DNA from: Marinilabiliaceae bacterium | GTDB lineage: Bacteria; Bacteroidota; Bacteroidia; Bacteroidales; Marinilabiliaceae | NCBI GenBank assembly: GCA_027010905.1 | Contig: JALVBA010000133.1 | Location: forward strand, 1 to 29,559 | DNA length: 29,559 nucleotides | Direction of reading: 5' to 3' | Shown: positions 10,201 through 16,741 of the stretch, piece after piece | Position numbering within the stretch: position 1 is the stretch's first letter | How the letters are laid out: each line of letters begins with the position of its first letter | The notes under the pieces: generated by a model | What the model was told of the DNA's origin: nothing | The model's input: the letters and a program-made list of their open reading frames with translations, nothing else | Databases searched by the model: none | Translations under genes and position numbers: made by a program

Positions 10201-10226
10201 CTGTTGTTGTGTCTAAGAATCTGTAG
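7212..10226 (+). CDS. Two-component-regulator-propeller sensor with C-terminal GAF domain
   Basis: 1004 residues. A signal peptide (about 1-26) is followed by roughly 650 residues of Reg_prop-type beta-propeller repeats (units such as WVGTNGGGLCRFNG, WFGTLGAGLVRYSG, WFATFTNGLLKFDG). A Y_Y_Y domain lies at about 680-755, with a C-terminal edge near SPGDYTFNVKA. One membrane segment (about 765-785) follows, then a basic stretch, a coiled coil (about 790-850) and a GAF-like domain to the C terminus (about 855-1004). In hybrid two-component systems of this phylum this periplasmic architecture is normally followed by HisKA/HATPase/receiver/AraC domains, and in other relatives by a phosphatase or LytTR output. 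None follows here, and the DNA after the stop is non-coding, so this is not an obvious frameshift. It may signal through a partner protein. The start ATG is 54 bases after the MBOAT stop. Confidence 0.85.
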   Translation: MKQLYHIVLLFVAMLTTVISNRVDAQVYNLSQYSLEEGLPQSEVLTLTEDHFGYIWVGTNGGGLCRFNGKSFDVYGRKSGLHDNIVMKLFQDNNLDMWIGGPRSIYRYDGKIFDKIFISDTTMFVNEMKFYETSGGNIWLYANLSDGKRGFFRIRNDSLMNVYEIFDDISEDNSIIYITELNSNHLILSTDSSYYNLIGDKLTPSDILPFSEKYYYLPLLSDRNKNIWTLSFDKKSNDRKLHIFRSAKKIKDIVLPEGLSTNKIFNSYQDREGGVWLNLVDFGVIRYFNGEWKSFSKKDGLPTSNVRKVLEDAEGNFWFGTLGAGLVRYSGDQFITFDSKSGISDNIIRSIYQDAEGRYYFGGGSGDLNIFDGKKIHTVFRDAEEKRGFISSMYEVKPGLLLIGSITGLFEFNGKSFSSCYKKYGLKYQAPILDIETNGDTLFFATYGRGIIKSINGKVVSNGNKSSSKKALVSTDIFFDSKKNVWLCSDKGIWLYHDSGIESINKKYDLDVSYILQAAEDGHDNIWFATFTNGLLKFDGEKFTTIDTDDGLTSDNIYSVICDDDGNIWAGTQNGVDRLTIDNSGNISSIDNFGRYDGFVGIENNGNANFKDHEGNLWFGTIKGAIKYSSSKKRINYLPPPVYIRNVEIGFKQVNWKKLPYSNMYDSIIPWLNMPAGLKLPHDKNHISFSFDGLCYTVPEKVRFRWKLDPVESDYLPATSLSKAVYFSLSPGDYTFNVKACNNSGVWNEEPATFSFTIEAAWWQTSAFKIFILLFLLAAAGIVIRAWRRRDRLFKQELKLLIDSKSSEIQNQKSIITDKEVIIVEQDNDISELKGHIQNYRNNLQKLSELGTLALTNTTVEQLFMSSYRDMSEVMDVSKYGLGIVNEDTKTVDFQNVIINKERIPFIKFTLDDTERLVIHSIINAKEIQLKDIKKEYSGYVKVLRPVPGDINPNSAIYIPLKSSGSVIGVLTVQSSSKDAYNEYHLNLMRVVSQYLTVVVSKNL

Positions 10227-10232
10227 GTAATG

Positions 10233-10294
10233 AATCTTCAAGTACACTCCAACCACTCCCGATTAAATCGGGATGAAAGAGGCCAAAAAAACAG
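10233..10294 (+). repeat. Truncated third copy of the hairpin repeat
   Basis: The first part (from AATCTTCAA) and the last part (AAAGAGGCC then A-rich to ACAG) match the 3' end of the full repeat copy at 24736-24919. Between them lies a perfect palindrome CCCGATT-A-AATCGGG (10258-10272) that the other copies lack. It begins seven bases after the stop of the GAF sensor gene. The 5' two thirds of the element are absent. Confidence 0.55.
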
Positions 10295-10390
10295 AATTTA
10301 ATGGCCAATTTGTCATCATGGCATACGAATCTTAACATCTTAATAATTGGCAGGATTATTGATATACTTCTCATTTAAAATATATAAGCT

Positions 10391-11095
10391 ATGTTTTCAT
10401 TACCATTATTAGTTATTTTTGCAGGGTTTGCTCTTTTGAGCATGATTGTTAGTCGGCGACTGAAAAGTAAATTTGCGGCATACTCAAAAGTGCCTATTGA
10501 CGGAGGATTGACCGGGCGCGAAATATCCGAAAAGATGCTTCATGACAATGGTATCAACAATGTACCGGTTAACTCTGTTGCCGGTCGATTGACTGACCAT
10601 TACAATCCGCGTAACCGAACAATAAACTTAAGTTCTGATGTTTACTCCGGGCGTAGTGTTGCGTCGGCTGCCGTTGCTGCTCACGAAACAGGTCATGCAA
10701 TTCAGCACGCTAACAGCTACTCAATGTTAACACTAAGGTCGGCTCTTGTTCCGTTACAAAATGTAAGTGCAAAAGTTATTAATTTTGTTTTTATTGCAAT
10801 GTCTTTTGGAGCTTTCATGATTGGAGGATGGTTCTCTTACGACTTGGCTCTAAAGATAGTTATTGCATGTTACGGTATCTTCACCCTTTTCGCTTTTATA
10901 ACTCTGCCTGTTGAAATTGATGCCAGCCATAGAGCTTTAGTTTGGTTAAGGTCAAGCGGAATAACTCATGGCGAAACACAGGAGAAAGCTAAGGATGCCC
11001 TTAAATGGGCTGCTTATACCTATGTGGTTGTAGCACTCTCTTCACTGGCAACACTGCTCTACTACATTATGCGTTTTATGGGTAGAAGGAATTGA
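10391..11095 (+). CDS. YugP-like membrane zinc metallopeptidase
   Basis: 234-residue integral membrane protein of the neutral zinc metallopeptidase family (Zn_peptidase_2, B. subtilis YugP type). The zinc motif HETGH is at 98-102. The likely third ligand and following conserved stretch are in LPVEIDASHRA (E175 region). Hydrophobic segments are at about 2-20, 128-146, 155-172 and 208-227. The region before the zinc site (TGREISEKMLHDNGI and the NLSSDVYSG run) is typical of the family. The physiological substrate is unknown. The ATG at 10391 directly precedes the first membrane segment. The gene stands alone: a repeat scrap and about 90 bases of non-coding DNA lie upstream, and a decay zone follows. 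Confidence 0.88.
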   Translation: MFSLPLLVIFAGFALLSMIVSRRLKSKFAAYSKVPIDGGLTGREISEKMLHDNGINNVPVNSVAGRLTDHYNPRNRTINLSSDVYSGRSVASAAVAAHETGHAIQHANSYSMLTLRSALVPLQNVSAKVINFVFIAMSFGAFMIGGWFSYDLALKIVIACYGIFTLFAFITLPVEIDASHRALVWLRSSGITHGETQEKAKDALKWAAYTYVVVALSSLATLLYYIMRFMGRRN

Positions 11096-11114
11096 TATAT
11101 CCGGCAAAAGATTA

Positions 11115-11246
11115 ATGTTGCGGTGCTCTGTACTTTTGATTACGATTTTGTTATTAATCTCTACAAAGGTTAACGCGACTCTGTCGCTCCTGTTCAGGGT
11201 AAGAAATCCTGATACATTCACCAATTTGTCAGAATCTATCTATTAA
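11115..11246 (+). CDS. Possible small secreted peptide (43 residues)
   Basis: This short ORF starts with ATG and begins with a hydrophobic signal-like run (VLLITILLLIS) ending at VNA, a plausible cleavage site. Nothing in the remaining 20 or so residues identifies a family. It sits 19 bases after the metallopeptidase stop, inside a stretch of gene debris, so it may be the 5' remnant of a lost gene or chance. Weakly supported. Confidence 0.2.
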   Translation: MLRCSVLLITILLLISTKVNATLSLLFRVRNPDTFTNLSESIY

Positions 11247-11353
11247 AGAAATGTAAGTCCTATTTTTTTATTCAGACCGGTTTCAAAAATTCTGATAAGT
11301 GTCGATAGCTGTATATTTCCTTTTGCATTCTCAAAATTTATTTTCGAAAGTTT
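11243..11353 (-). pseudogene. Possible remnant of an XRE-type HTH protein (C-terminal end)
   Basis: On the minus strand, 36 codons before a TAA read KLSKINFENAKGN then IQLSTLIRIFETG. This resembles the recognition helix and last helices of Cro/C1-type HTH domains (pattern S-I-E-N-G-K-G-N-x-x-L-S-T-L-x-R-I). A stop codon directly upstream removes the rest of the domain. The assignment rests on motif shape alone. Confidence 0.35.
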
Positions 11354-11355
11354 TC

Positions 11356-11375
11356 AATGAAACCGTAGTTTCATT
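11356..11375. repeat. Perfect 8-bp hairpin
   Basis: AATGAAAC (11356-11363) and GTTTCATT (11368-11375) are exact reverse complements around the four-base loop CGTA. A short T-rich run follows on the plus strand, too broken for a convincing terminator. It overlaps the upstream edge of the minus-strand HTH remnant, so it could equally be an operator of a lost gene. Confidence 0.35.
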
Positions 11376-11554
11376 TTCCTTAAGACCCTAATAAGCTAAT
11401 ACAATGGAATAGAGTCGCGCCCTCCTTTCTGTTGAAAACTGCATTGCCAGACCATGGACGAAATAGTTCGTTAATAATTTGGTGGCAGCTAATATAATAT
11501 TGATATTTGTTTTTGAGTAAATCTAAAAAATAGTATGTTAAAATCCCAAGTGTT

Positions 11555-12734
11555 ATGAAGAATATTAGTTACGTAGTTTTTCTTTTAAGTTTTTGTGCTA
11601 TTTCGTGTAATAATACTGGTTATAAAAATTATCTTCGAGGATTTAAAAACAGAGCCCCTCTATTTATCAGATATATTTACGAATATCAGATTAATTCAGT
11701 TAGATAGTGAAAAAAAACCGCTTTTATAGGTAGTAATCCAAATGTGAAGATTGCCGATAATAAACTGTATATATATGAAAGTAGCAGAGGCGTTTTGAAT
11801 ATATTCACTCTTGATGGAAAGTTTATCAAGCAGTTCTCAAAAAAAGGACAAGGTCCTGATGAATATCTTGGAGGTGAAGATTTCCTTATTGATGAACAGG
11901 ATAATACAATTGAGATTCTGTCACTTCAAAATGAGAAGGTCTTCGTATATAACAGTAAAGGCAATTTACAGAGAACAATCAACACAAATATTCCTGCATA
12001 TTTTTTCGCGAAAGATAAAGATGGTAATTACTGGCTTTCAAAAGGAGCTTACAACCTTGACGATGTGTCTAACACTAATTACAAGATTTATAACATTAAC
12101 ACAACCGGTAAAGTGATTAAAAAGCTTTTGCCCGATAGTTGTGCATCAAATATGCCGATTACGGAAATAAATTTTTCAAAATATAATGACAATTTGTTTT
12201 ACAGAATTTATTTTGATGATAATGTTTATAAAATTGTTAATGGTAATGTATCTATATTATATGCTTTTGATTTTGGCCGGTATACTTTCCCGAAAGAGAT
12301 TTTACAGACATCCAAAATTAATATATTTAAAACGTTATTATCCGGGGCTATATGTTTATTACAAAAGCCTTAGAAAATGATGATTATATATACATTGCGT
12401 TATCTAAAGAAGGAACAGTTTATACTCAATACCATCTGATTTATTCGAAAAAGAGAAACGAATTTACCTTGCTTAAGAGAGATATGAAAAATGAAATGGA
12501 TATTGGAATAGGGAATGCTCATTTTATTACAAATAAAAACGAATTAGTTTTTCTGATTGATCCTATATGTGTAAAAGAGTTTCTGAATAGTCGGGGAGAG
12601 AAAGAGATGCTTTTAAAGTACACTCATCTTTTAAACGAAGAAAATATTAGTTTTGTGATGAAGATGCAACTGCGGTAAATAATTGTGAAAATAAAAAGCA
12701 ATTCAATATAATGATTATTGCTGATGCAAAATAG
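11555..12734 (+). pseudogene. Six-bladed beta-propeller lipoprotein (BF3164-like), broken by frameshifts
   Basis: The gene starts at ATG 11555 with a lipoprotein signal ending in the lipobox AISC (Cys18). The frame must then shift near 11624-11640, after which it reads EDLKTEPLYLSDIFTNIRL. It shifts again by one missing base near 11724 to give LIGSNPNVKIADNKLYIY. The propeller core then runs to about 12330, including FSKKGQGPDEYL, close to the GQGPGEY signature of the BF3164/6-bladed propeller lipoproteins. Two more shifts, near 12300-12350 and 12640-12657, are needed to reach the stop at 12734. The total span of about 393 codons is the normal family length, so all parts are present and only the frame is lost. 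Intact relatives are outer-membrane or periplasmic lipoproteins of unknown function. Sequencing error at homopolymers is the alternative explanation. Confidence 0.75.
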
Positions 12735-12782
12735 AAGGAGGAACCTCTATCTACATAAACAATTCTACCATCATCTTTAAAT

Positions 12783-12804
12783 AGACTATCATTTTGGATA
12801 GTCT
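12783..12804. terminator. Hairpin between convergent genes
   Basis: AGACTATC (12783-12790) and GATAGTCT (12797-12804) form a perfect 8-bp stem with a six-base loop. It lies between the end of the broken lipoprotein gene on the plus strand and the end of gldA on the minus strand. Neither side has a long T tract, so terminator function is only plausible. Confidence 0.4.
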
Positions 12805-12807
12805 CTA

Positions 12808-13713
12808 TCACATCGTAAGCTCGTGAAAAACGGATTCAAGGCCTCTCTCCTCTTGCGACAATTCGAGCAGAATTAACCCATTGTCAACAGCAAATCTGAA
12901 AATAGCGGGACGAACGTCAATGTTGGCCTGTACATTAATTATTAATTTTTCACCCTCAGGCTTAACGCTGTTTATACCCTCAATACTCTCCAATTGCTTA
13001 ATCTCACACGGTCTGTCGAACTCAACCGTAATTATCACCTCTGCCCCCGGCTTTAGCGATGCGATACCCTCAGCTCTTTCGTCAGCAACAACTCTTCCTT
13101 TGTTAACTATTATCACCCGCTCGCATATCGCCTCCACCTCCTGCATAATATGAGTAGATAGCATAATTGTTTTATCCCTGCCAATCTCTGTAATCAGGTT
13201 ACGCACTTCCACAATCTGGTTTGGGTCAAGCCCGGTGGTGGGTTCATCAAGTATAAGGACTTCGGGGTCGTGGATTAATGCTTGTGCCAGACCAACCCTT
13301 TGCCGGTAACCTTTCGATAGTGCTCCAATCTTTTTATGTGCTTCGGCGGTAAGTCCGGTACGGTCGATTATCGCTTCTGTTTTCTGTTTTAGTCCGGTTA
13401 GTTTGTATATCCCGCCCACCATATCGAGGTACTCACGAACATACGTATCAAGGTATAGAGGGTTGTGCTCGGGCAGATAGCCAATCTTCTTTCTTAACTC
13501 AAGTGAGTATTCATCCACCGGCAGCCCACAAACTTTGGTAACTCCCGAGGTGGCCGGCAGGTAACCTGTGATTATCTTCATCATGGTTGATTTCCCTGCT
13601 CCGTTTGGTCCCAGAAATCCAACTATTTCTCCTGAGTTAATTGTAAAGGTAACATCATCAAGTGCCTTTTGACTCCCAAACAGTCGGGTAATATTTTTTG
13701 CAGATACAGACAT
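12808..13713 (-). CDS. gldA: Gliding-type ABC transporter ATPase GldA
   Basis: 301-residue ABC ATPase matching the GldA group of Bacteroidota. Motifs: Walker A GPNGAGKST (35-43), signature LSKGY (132-136) in place of canonical LSGGQ, Walker B LILDEP (153-158), D-loop GLDPNQ and H-loop STHIMQE. After the nucleotide-binding domain, about 75 C-terminal residues form the accessory domain seen in GldA-like proteins. In Flavobacterium GldA works with the membrane proteins GldF and GldG in gliding motility; those genes are not within the window and motility cannot be assumed. The gene is transcribed divergently from ispG with about 105 bases between the starts. The ATG at 13713 gives the expected N terminus. 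Confidence 0.88.
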   Translation of the reverse strand: MSVSAKNITRLFGSQKALDDVTFTINSGEIVGFLGPNGAGKSTMMKIITGYLPATSGVTKVCGLPVDEYSLELRKKIGYLPEHNPLYLDTYVREYLDMVGGIYKLTGLKQKTEAIIDRTGLTAEAHKKIGALSKGYRQRVGLAQALIHDPEVLILDEPTTGLDPNQIVEVRNLITEIGRDKTIMLSTHIMQEVEAICERVIIVNKGRVVADERAEGIASLKPGAEVIITVEFDRPCEIKQLESIEGINSVKPEGEKLIINVQANIDVRPAIFRFAVDNGLILLELSQEERGLESVFHELTM

Positions 13714-13819
13714 ATACTATTATTTTATGCGTTGCGTAAAGATATTAACTTTTCATGATTCCTGCCTTTTTTATGTGAAACAAAAATCGCTACTTTGTAT
13801 TCTATTAAAAGTTAGATGT

Positions 13820-15700
13820 ATGATTAAAGATACAACGAACCACTACTATTGTGAAAATCTGTTTAACTACCGGCGCAATCCTACTACTATGGTAAATCTC
13901 GGAAATGTTGACATTGGTGGAGAGAGTTCCATAAAAACTCAGTCGATGACAACTACCGATACTCTTGACTCGGAACAGACAGTTCAGCAATTAATAGAGA
14001 TAATTGAAGCAGGGGGAGAGTTGGTACGCATTACTGCCCAAGGTCGGCGCGAAGCTAAGAATCTGCAATCGATTAAAGACTTAATTAGGCAAGAAGGCTA
14101 CAACACTCCGCTAGTGGCAGATATTCATTTTAATGCGAATGCAGCTGTAATTGCTGCCGGCATAGTTGAAAAAGTGAGGATTAATCCCGGCAATTTTACC
14201 GGCGATGCAAAAAAATATGACTTCGATAAATACTCCGATGAACTTTACAATGAAGAGTTAGAGAGGATGAAGGAGGTTATTGTTCCATTCCTGAATATCT
14301 GCAAGCAGAACAACACTGCCATTAGGATAGGTACAAACCACGGTTCTCTATCCGATCGTATCATGAGCCGTTACGGCGACACACCCGAAGGAATGGTAGA
14401 AGCGTGTATGGAGTATCTGCGTATTTGTGAGGAGAATAGTTTTCATAATATTGTTCTCAGTATAAAATCGAGCAATACCCGTGTGATGGTACATACCGTA
14501 AGGTTACTTGTGGCAACCATGAAGCAGGAGGGAATGCATTACCCATTGCATCTTGGAGTTACAGAGGCTGGAAGTGAAGCTGAAGGGCGGATAAAATCAG
14601 CGGTTGGCTCCGGAGCTTTGCTCGTCGATGGTATTGGTGACACTCTGCGTGTTTCTCTCACCGAAGCTCCCGAAAAGGAGATTCCGGTTGCAAAGATACT
14701 GGTCAATCATATCGTTAAGCGTGAAAACCATGAGGAGATACCGGAAGTTAAATTGGAGTTCTATTCTCCATACGAGTATCAGCGCAGAAAAACGCATCAG
14801 GTTCTAAATATAGGAGGAGACAGTACCGCTGTGGTTATTGCTCAGGGTAGTATTGATAACTTTGCTAAAGTTGGAATAGTTGGTAAACCCGACTATCTTA
14901 TTGTTGATGGGGATGTGGAAGATTCCGCCACTTTCGGGACTCCTGTAATTATACCATATGTGAAGTGGAGGATTAAAAGAGAAATGAATACTTTCCCCTT
15001 AACAGATATAAACAGTCTGCCGGATGAAGCGTATGGAGAGACTCCTCTGTTTCTTCAGGTTACATACTCTGATATGGGAGACAAACTGTTCGGTTTTCTT
15101 CGTGCACACCACAATGTAATACTGTTATTGAAGAGTAACCACATAAACGCTCCTGTTGAGCAGAGGGCATTTATTTTGGAGCTGATGAATAATAGACTCA
15201 CTCATCCGGTTGTTATTATTGGAGAGTATGTCGAAAATGACAAAGAGAGTTTTCAGATTGTTTCAGCAGCAGATATGGGAATACTGTTTCTTGACGGCCT
15301 TGCCGATGGCATATTATTGAGAAATAGTGATAGTTTGTCTTTGGAAGAGGCTATCGACACCTCTTTTGGCATTTTGCAGGCATCACGAGTGCGGTTTTCT
15401 AAAACAGAGTTTATATCTTGTCCCGGATGTGGGCGTACTCTCTTCGATCTTCAAAATATTACAAAGGAGATTAAGGAGCGTACCAAGCACCTTAAGGGGT
15501 TGAAAATCGGCATTATGGGTTGTATTGTTAATGGTGTAGGAGAGATGGCAGATGCCGATTACGGATATGTTGGTGCCGGACCAAATAGTGTCAGTCTGTT
15601 TAAAAAGCGGGAGTTAATTAAAAAAAATATTCCCAACGAAAAAGCTGTTGAAGAGTTAATTTTTTTAATAAAAGAGAATAAAGATTGGGTAAATCCATAA
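13820..15700 (+). CDS. ispG: (E)-4-hydroxy-3-methylbut-2-enyl-diphosphate synthase, long form
   Basis: IspG/GcpE reduces 2-C-methyl-D-erythritol 2,4-cyclodiphosphate to HMBPP in the non-mevalonate isoprenoid pathway, using a [4Fe-4S] cluster. The N-terminal TIM barrel (about 1-270) shows GNVDIGGESSIKTQSMTTTDT and LVADIHFN. The C-terminal ferredoxin-like domain carries the cluster cysteines in SCPGCG (C534, C537) and GIMGC (C568), followed by NGVGE with the conserved glutamate E575. About 250 residues are inserted between them, the A* domain of the three-domain form known from plants, Chlamydia and Bacteroidota; the E. coli enzyme is about 370 residues. An upstream ATG at 13727 is in frame but adds 31 residues unlike the family, so I use 13820 (626 residues). 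Expression probably starts in the gldA-ispG intergenic region. Confidence 0.93.
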   Translation: MIKDTTNHYYCENLFNYRRNPTTMVNLGNVDIGGESSIKTQSMTTTDTLDSEQTVQQLIEIIEAGGELVRITAQGRREAKNLQSIKDLIRQEGYNTPLVADIHFNANAAVIAAGIVEKVRINPGNFTGDAKKYDFDKYSDELYNEELERMKEVIVPFLNICKQNNTAIRIGTNHGSLSDRIMSRYGDTPEGMVEACMEYLRICEENSFHNIVLSIKSSNTRVMVHTVRLLVATMKQEGMHYPLHLGVTEAGSEAEGRIKSAVGSGALLVDGIGDTLRVSLTEAPEKEIPVAKILVNHIVKRENHEEIPEVKLEFYSPYEYQRRKTHQVLNIGGDSTAVVIAQGSIDNFAKVGIVGKPDYLIVDGDVEDSATFGTPVIIPYVKWRIKREMNTFPLTDINSLPDEAYGETPLFLQVTYSDMGDKLFGFLRAHHNVILLLKSNHINAPVEQRAFILELMNNRLTHPVVIIGEYVENDKESFQIVSAADMGILFLDGLADGILLRNSDSLSLEEAIDTSFGILQASRVRFSKTEFISCPGCGRTLFDLQNITKEIKERTKHLKGLKIGIMGCIVNGVGEMADADYGYVGAGPNSVSLFKKRELIKKNIPNEKAVEELIFLIKENKDWVNP

Positions 15701-15743
15701 TAGAATTGTATTCGTTTGTCAAAAAATAAAAAAAACCATATAT

Positions 15744-15804
15744 TTATCCTGTCATGTTATAAGGATAATTTTGCAATGTTGATTATGTTTTTCTAAATTG
15801 CAAA
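15744..15804 (+). promoter_or_regulatory. Leader with overlapping alternative hairpins and a -7 box
   Basis: TAATTTTG at 15766-15773 matches the TAnnTTTG -7 consensus, about 60 bases before the next gene. Two inverted repeats compete for the same bases. TTATCCT (15744-15750) pairs with AGGATAA (15762-15768). GGAT (15763-15766) plus TTGCAAT (15771-15777) pairs with ATTGCAAATCC (15797-15807) with a four-base bulge. They cannot form together. Whether this acts as an operator or RNA switch is unknown, and no clear -33 element is visible. Confidence 0.3.
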
Positions 15805-15835
15805 TCCTAAATAATATAAAAGAAATCAGACCTGT

Positions 15836-16621
15836 ATGAAAAAATTTACATTTTTAGTCTATTTAGCTGTTATTTCGATATCTTCAGTATCGGCAGGAAA
15901 CATTGTTTTAAAAGGTACTTTTCAGGGAGAAAATCTCTACGTTAAAAATCCGTTTGCTCCAAGTGGTGTGGGTTACTGCATCTATGAGGTAACAGTTAAC
16001 GGATTGACAACCACTGACGAGATTAACTCAAGTGCCTTTGAAGTTGACCTGTCGGTTTACGGATTGACAAAGGGAGAAGAGTTAACAGTAAATATTAAGT
16101 ACAAAGAGGGGTGTAAGCCCAAAGTATTGAACCCTGAGGTGCTAAATGCGGTGGCTACATACAAAATATCCGACCTTAAAGTTAGTGGTAACGAGATTGA
16201 CTGGACTACATCCAATGAATCGGGGCCTCTACCGTTTGTTGTTGAGCAGTATCGCTGGAATAAGTGGGTTAAGGTTGGCGAAGTGAAAGGAACAGGCAAA
16301 CAGACTTCAAATAAGTATAAAACGCCCGTTCGTTTGCACAGTGGCGAAAACAGGTTTAGAATTAAGCAGATTGATTATCTGAAGAAACCACGTTACTCCG
16401 AAGAGGTGACGACTATCTCCACAAACCCCGAGGTTACATTCTCTCCATCACGGGTGAGTGATGTTATCACCTTCTCAGCCCCTACAATGTATGAGATTTA
16501 TGATGCCTATGGCGGTATTGTTTTCAAAGGTTATGGCGAGTCGATAAAGGTTGGCGGACTGAAAGGTGGAAAGTACTATATTAATTACGACAATAAGATG
16601 GAGCGATTTACTAAGAAATAG
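15836..16621 (+). CDS. Secreted protein with T9SS-like C-terminal sorting domain
   Basis: 261 residues of unknown function. It has an N-terminal signal peptide (about 1-20, ending VSA before GN). The middle part (about 22-190) is beta-rich and includes a fibronectin-like stretch around ENRFRIKQIDYLKKPRYSEEV. The last 60 or so residues contain YEIYDAYGGIVFKG, then a glycine-rich turn KVGGLKGGKYYINYD, and end in basic residues (KK). That follows the pattern of type A C-terminal domains that send proteins through the type IX secretion system (V/I-Y-D-x-x-G, L-x-x-G-x-Y, basic end). No catalytic motif was recognised. It is a monocistronic unit with a strong terminator 25 bases after its stop. The function call is limited to export. 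Confidence 0.7.
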   Translation: MKKFTFLVYLAVISISSVSAGNIVLKGTFQGENLYVKNPFAPSGVGYCIYEVTVNGLTTTDEINSSAFEVDLSVYGLTKGEELTVNIKYKEGCKPKVLNPEVLNAVATYKISDLKVSGNEIDWTTSNESGPLPFVVEQYRWNKWVKVGEVKGTGKQTSNKYKTPVRLHSGENRFRIKQIDYLKKPRYSEEVTTISTNPEVTFSPSRVSDVITFSAPTMYEIYDAYGGIVFKGYGESIKVGGLKGGKYYINYDNKMERFTKK

Positions 16622-16646
16622 TTTACTATCTATAATAATAATTATT

Positions 16647-16676
16647 AAAAAGGCAGCTGTATGGTTGCCTTTTTTT
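16647..16676. terminator. Rho-independent terminator
   Basis: The stem GGCAGC (16652-16657) with GTTGCC (16664-16669, one G-T pair) has a six-base loop. It is preceded by five A and followed by seven T. It lies 25 bases after the secreted-protein gene and upstream of the asnS promoter. The A/T arms make it usable from both strands. Confidence 0.85.
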
Positions 16677-16686
16677 ATTCTTTTAA

Positions 16687-16715
16687 GTTGAGTTTAAAAC
16701 AATTCACTATTTTTG
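16687..16715 (+). promoter_or_regulatory. asnS promoter
   Basis: TTG at 16688-16690 is followed by 17 bases and then TATTTTTG at 16708-16715, which fits the Bacteroidota -33/-7 pattern. Transcription would begin about 20 bases before the asnS ATG. Confidence 0.6.
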
Positions 16716-16741
16716 TAGGCTGAAAATTAAAGATAATTACA

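Larger units (their letters stand above)
11096..11554. other. Gene-poor stretch with coding debris
   Basis: 459 bases between the metallopeptidase gene and the broken lipoprotein gene. It holds a possible 43-codon plus-strand ORF (11115-11246), two minus-strand coding-like scraps (11243-11353 and about 11380-11501), and a perfect hairpin AATGAAAC-CGTA-GTTTCATT (11356-11375). No intact gene or RNA gene was recognised. Confidence 0.5.

Noticed and set aside
13727..13819. N-terminal extension of IspG from the ATG at 13727
   Set aside because: The 31 extra residues are unlike IspG and lie in the divergent promoter region; the ATG at 13820 fits the family.
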